Positions 4,718 to 6,816 of a DNA stretch of 6,816 bases are shown in pieces. The stretch comes from Micrococcaceae bacterium. Lineage in GTDB: Bacteria; Actinomycetota; Actinomycetes; Actinomycetales; Micrococcaceae. A model generated the notes under the pieces. It was not told the origin of the DNA. It did not search any database and saw nothing but the letters and a program-made list of their open reading frames with translations. The number at the start of each line of letters is the position of its first letter. Positions within the stretch are counted from its first letter, which is position 1. The DNA lies in contig DNHA01000258.1 of assembly GCA_003486025.1 (NCBI GenBank), positions 1 through 6,816 of the forward strand, in the 5' to 3' direction. Made by a program: the position numbers and the translations under genes.

Positions 4718-6816
4718 CTAGAGAACTTCGGAAAGGAACTGTCCAGTATGCGATGCGGCAACCTTCGCCACCTGCTCCGGGCTGCCGGTCGCCAAAATGG
4801 TGCCGCCACCGGAACCACCTTCAGGACCTAAGTCGATCACCCAGTCAGCGGACTTGATGACATCAAGATTGTGTTCGATAGTCAACACAGTATTTCCCTT
4901 GTCGACCAATCCTTGCAGGACCATAAGCAGCTTACGGATGTCTTCGAAGTGCAACCCGGTGGTCGGCTCATCCAACACATAGATGGAGCGGCCGTTCGAG
5001 CGTTTCTGCAGTTCGGCGGCAAGCTTCACGCGCTGCGCCTCACCGCCGGATAATGTCGTGGCTGGCTGTCCTAGACGGACATATCCCAGTCCCACGTCAA
5101 CAAGCGTTCGCAAGTGGCGGGCGATCGGCGTGAAGGCAGCGAAGAATTCGGCGCCCTCTGAGATCGGCATGTTCAGCACGTCGGAAATGTTCTTGCCCTT
5201 GTAGAGCACCTGCAGGGTCTCGCGGTTGTAGCGCGCTCCATGGCAGACCTCGCACGGCACGTACACGTCGGGAAGGAAATTCATCTCGATCTTCAGCGTG
5301 CCGTCACCCGAGCATGACTCGCAACGTCCGCCCTTGACGTTGAAAGAGAACCGGCCAGGCTGGTAGCCACGTAGCTTCGCTTCGTTTGTTTCTGCGAAAA
5401 GCTTGCGGATGTTATCAAACACACCGGTATACGTGGCCGGGTTCGAACGTGGAGTTCGGCCAATCGGCGACTGGTCAACATGCACGACCTTGTCCAGCTG
5501 GTCCAGCCCCACCACACGGGTGTGCCGGCCCGGAACCTGCTTGGCACCATTGAGCTTATTGGCCAGCACCTTGTACAAGATGTCGTTCACGAGAGTCGAC
5601 TTACCCGAACCGGAGACACCGGTAATCGCGGTGAGTACGCCCAGCGGGAAGTCCACCGTGACATCTTGCAGGTTGTTTTCCTTCGCCCCCACCAGTTTCA
5701 GTACACGCTTTTTATCGATCTTTCGGCGTTTGGCCGGCAGCTCGATCTGCTTGCGCCCCGAGAGGTAGTCCCCGGTCAGAGAACGGGTGTTTGCCTTCAG
5801 GCCTTCCAGAGATCCAGAGTGCACTACCTCGCCACCGTGTTCACCGGCGCCTGGACCAATATCCACGATCCAGTCAGCCTCGGCGATGGTGTCCTCATCG
5901 TGTTCAACCACGATCAGCGTGTTGCCCAGCGAACGCAGGTGCAACAAGGTTTCAATCAACCGGCGATTATCCCGCTGGTGCAATCCAATGGACGGCTCGT
6001 CCAAGACGTAAAGGACGCCGACCAGACCGGAACCAATTTGTGTGGCCAGCCGAATACGCTGTGCCTCACCACCTGACAAGGTGCCGGCTGCACGTTCAAG
6101 GGTCAGGTATTCCAACCCCACGTCCAGCAAGAACTTCATGCGGGCGCCAATTTCCTTAAGTACCTGGTTAGCGATCTGCGCCTCGCGCTCGCTCAGTTCC
6201 AAGCTGGTCAGGAATTCTGCTGCCGAACGCAGATCCATCGCTGCCACCTCGGCAATGGATTTACCACCGATCAGCACCGACAGTGACGCCGGGTTTAGCC
6301 GCGCCCCACCACAGGTCGGGCAGTGGATCTGACGCATGTACTGCTCGTAGCGGTCACGGGCATGATCCGACTCGGTCTCCTGATGCTTCCGGTGAACATA
6401 GGAGATGACACCCTCAAACCCGGTGGAGTACTTGCGCTCGCGGCCGAAGCGATTCTTGTACTGCACAACGACTTTATGATCCTTGCCGTGCAAGATTGCC
6501 TGGCGCGCGGCGGGCGGAAGGTCTTGCCAAGCGGTGTCCATGGTGAATCCCAGTTCCTTGCCCAGACCTTCAATCAGGCGGTTCCAGTACTCTGTAGTCG
6601 CTTTGCCTAGGGACCACGGCGCAATGGCTCCTTCGCTCAAAGGAAGCTCAGGATCCGGGATGATCAGGTGCTCGTCAACCTCAAGCTTGGTGCCGATGCC
6701 GCTGCAGGCGGAGCATGCGCCGAAAGGATTGTTGAAGGAGAAAGTACGCGGCTCAATCTCGTCGATGGCCAACGGGTGCTCATTCGGGCACGCCAGGTTC
6801 TCCGAGAATGCACGTT
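4718..6816 (-). CDS. uvrA: Excinuclease ABC subunit A (UvrA), C-terminal ~698 residues
   Basis: UvrA is the dimeric ABC-type ATPase that finds bulky DNA lesions and loads UvrB. The frame stays open to the right edge (first whole codon 6814-6812), so about the first 245 residues, including Walker A of the first ATPase, are missing. Numbering from the edge: first zinc module with Cys9, His13, Cys34 and Cys37 (a C-x3-H half in place of the C-x2-C of E. coli); CPTCGGARL at 165-173; first ABC signature LSGGEAQR at 246-253 and Walker [12 protein letters not shown] at 269-279; second Walker [10 protein letters not shown] at 399-407; zinc finger Cys498-x2-Cys501-x19-Cys521-x2-Cys524, which contacts DNA; second signature LSGGEAQR at 588-595 and Walker [12 protein letters not shown] at 612-622. 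The C-terminus ends normally (FLSEVL). A TTG codon at 6772 is internal and not the start. The promoter and any LexA site would lie upstream of the window. Confidence 0.98.
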   Translation of the reverse strand, partial: RAFSENLACPNEHPLAIDEIEPRTFSFNNPFGACSACSGIGTKLEVDEHLIIPDPELPLSEGAIAPWSLGKATTEYWNRLIEGLGKELGFTMDTAWQDLPPAARQAILHGKDHKVVVQYKNRFGRERKYSTGFEGVISYVHRKHQETESDHARDRYEQYMRQIHCPTCGGARLNPASLSVLIGGKSIAEVAAMDLRSAAEFLTSLELSEREAQIANQVLKEIGARMKFLLDVGLEYLTLERAAGTLSGGEAQRIRLATQIGSGLVGVLYVLDEPSIGLHQRDNRRLIETLLHLRSLGNTLIVVEHDEDTIAEADWIVDIGPGAGEHGGEVVHSGSLEGLKANTRSLTGDYLSGRKQIELPAKRRKIDKKRVLKLVGAKENNLQDVTVDFPLGVLTAITGVSGSGKSTLVNDILYKVLANKLNGAKQVPGRHTRVVGLDQLDKVVHVDQSPIGRTPRSNPATYTGVFDNIRKLFAETNEAKLRGYQPGRFSFNVKGGRCESCSGDGTLKIEMNFLPDVYVPCEVCHGARYNRETLQVLYKGKNISDVLNMPISEGAEFFAAFTPIARHLRTLVDVGLGYVRLGQPATTLSGGEAQRVKLAAELQKRSNGRSIYVLDEPTTGLHFEDIRKLLMVLQGLVDKGNTVLTIEHNLDVIKSADWVIDLGPEGGSGGGTILATGSPEQVAKVAASHTGQFLSEVL

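Noticed and set aside
5445..5457. SOS-box-like GAAC...GTTC
   Set aside because: The spacer is 5 nt, whereas the actinobacterial LexA box needs 4, and the site is deep inside uvrA, not upstream of a gene.
5480..6076. A 198-residue open frame on the plus strand opposite uvrA
   Set aside because: It lies wholly antisense to an intact, well-conserved uvrA frame, has no Shine-Dalgarno before its ATG and shows no recognisable motif; it is a coding shadow.
6770..6772. TTG at 6772 as the uvrA start
   Set aside because: The frame continues upstream to the window edge with conserved UvrA residues, including the first zinc-module Cys and His, so the TTG is an internal leucine codon.
1..6816. Mobile element, CRISPR, tRNA/rRNA, toxin-antitoxin or defence system
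   Set aside because: No array of direct repeats, transposase, tRNA-like fold or unknown gene cassette was seen; nearly every base is in a recognised core gene.

Overview
This window is a stretch of chromosomal core genome from a Gram-positive actinobacterium. The evidence is an unbroken run of genes on the minus strand in the order uvrA, HAD phosphatase, plsC, uvrC, rapZ, yvcK. The uvrC-rapZ-yvcK block (normally followed by whiA) is a hallmark gene order of Actinobacteria. G+C is in the mid-to-high fifties, estimated by hand from a few sampled lines. Protein details such as the UvrC start MADPASYRP and the arginine P-loop of RapZ fit Micrococcales. A Micrococcaceae-type organism (Arthrobacter, Glutamicibacter or a relative) is my best guess, but that is inference and not a search result.

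Layout, read 5'->3' on the minus strand (right to left). The window opens inside uvrA (6816-4718, N-terminal third missing), the damage-recognition ATPase of nucleotide excision repair. A 91-bp gap (4717-4621 counting to the chosen start) follows and is the only real intergenic space; it holds a 10-bp inverted repeat with a 40-nt loop but no clear promoter or U-tract terminator. Next come a HAD-family phosphatase (4620-3922) and a PlsC-type acyltransferase (3922-3251), which overlap by one base (TAATG). After 2 bp comes uvrC (3248-1311), the dual-incision nuclease. After 9 bp comes rapZ (1301-408), and after 6 bp yvcK (401-1, cut by the window edge).

The tight spacing from the HAD gene to yvcK suggests one transcription unit of at least five genes with translational coupling, especially at uvrC and rapZ, where no good Shine-Dalgarno sequence is visible. 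UvrA and UvrC act in the same repair pathway (UvrB is not in the window). PlsC serves phospholipid synthesis. RapZ and YvcK are nucleotide/sugar-nucleotide-binding regulators linked in other bacteria to amino-sugar and cell-envelope control, so the operon mixes DNA repair with envelope and carbon homeostasis.

I see no mobile element, CRISPR array, tRNA, rRNA, phage gene or defence gene. Plus-strand reading frames are shadows of the minus-strand genes. The window is ordinary core genome. The points worth a second look are small: two mutually exclusive hairpins just before the yvcK ribosome binding site, the inverted repeat between uvrA and the HAD gene, a short GC hairpin inside the HAD gene, and a few variant residues in otherwise textbook proteins.
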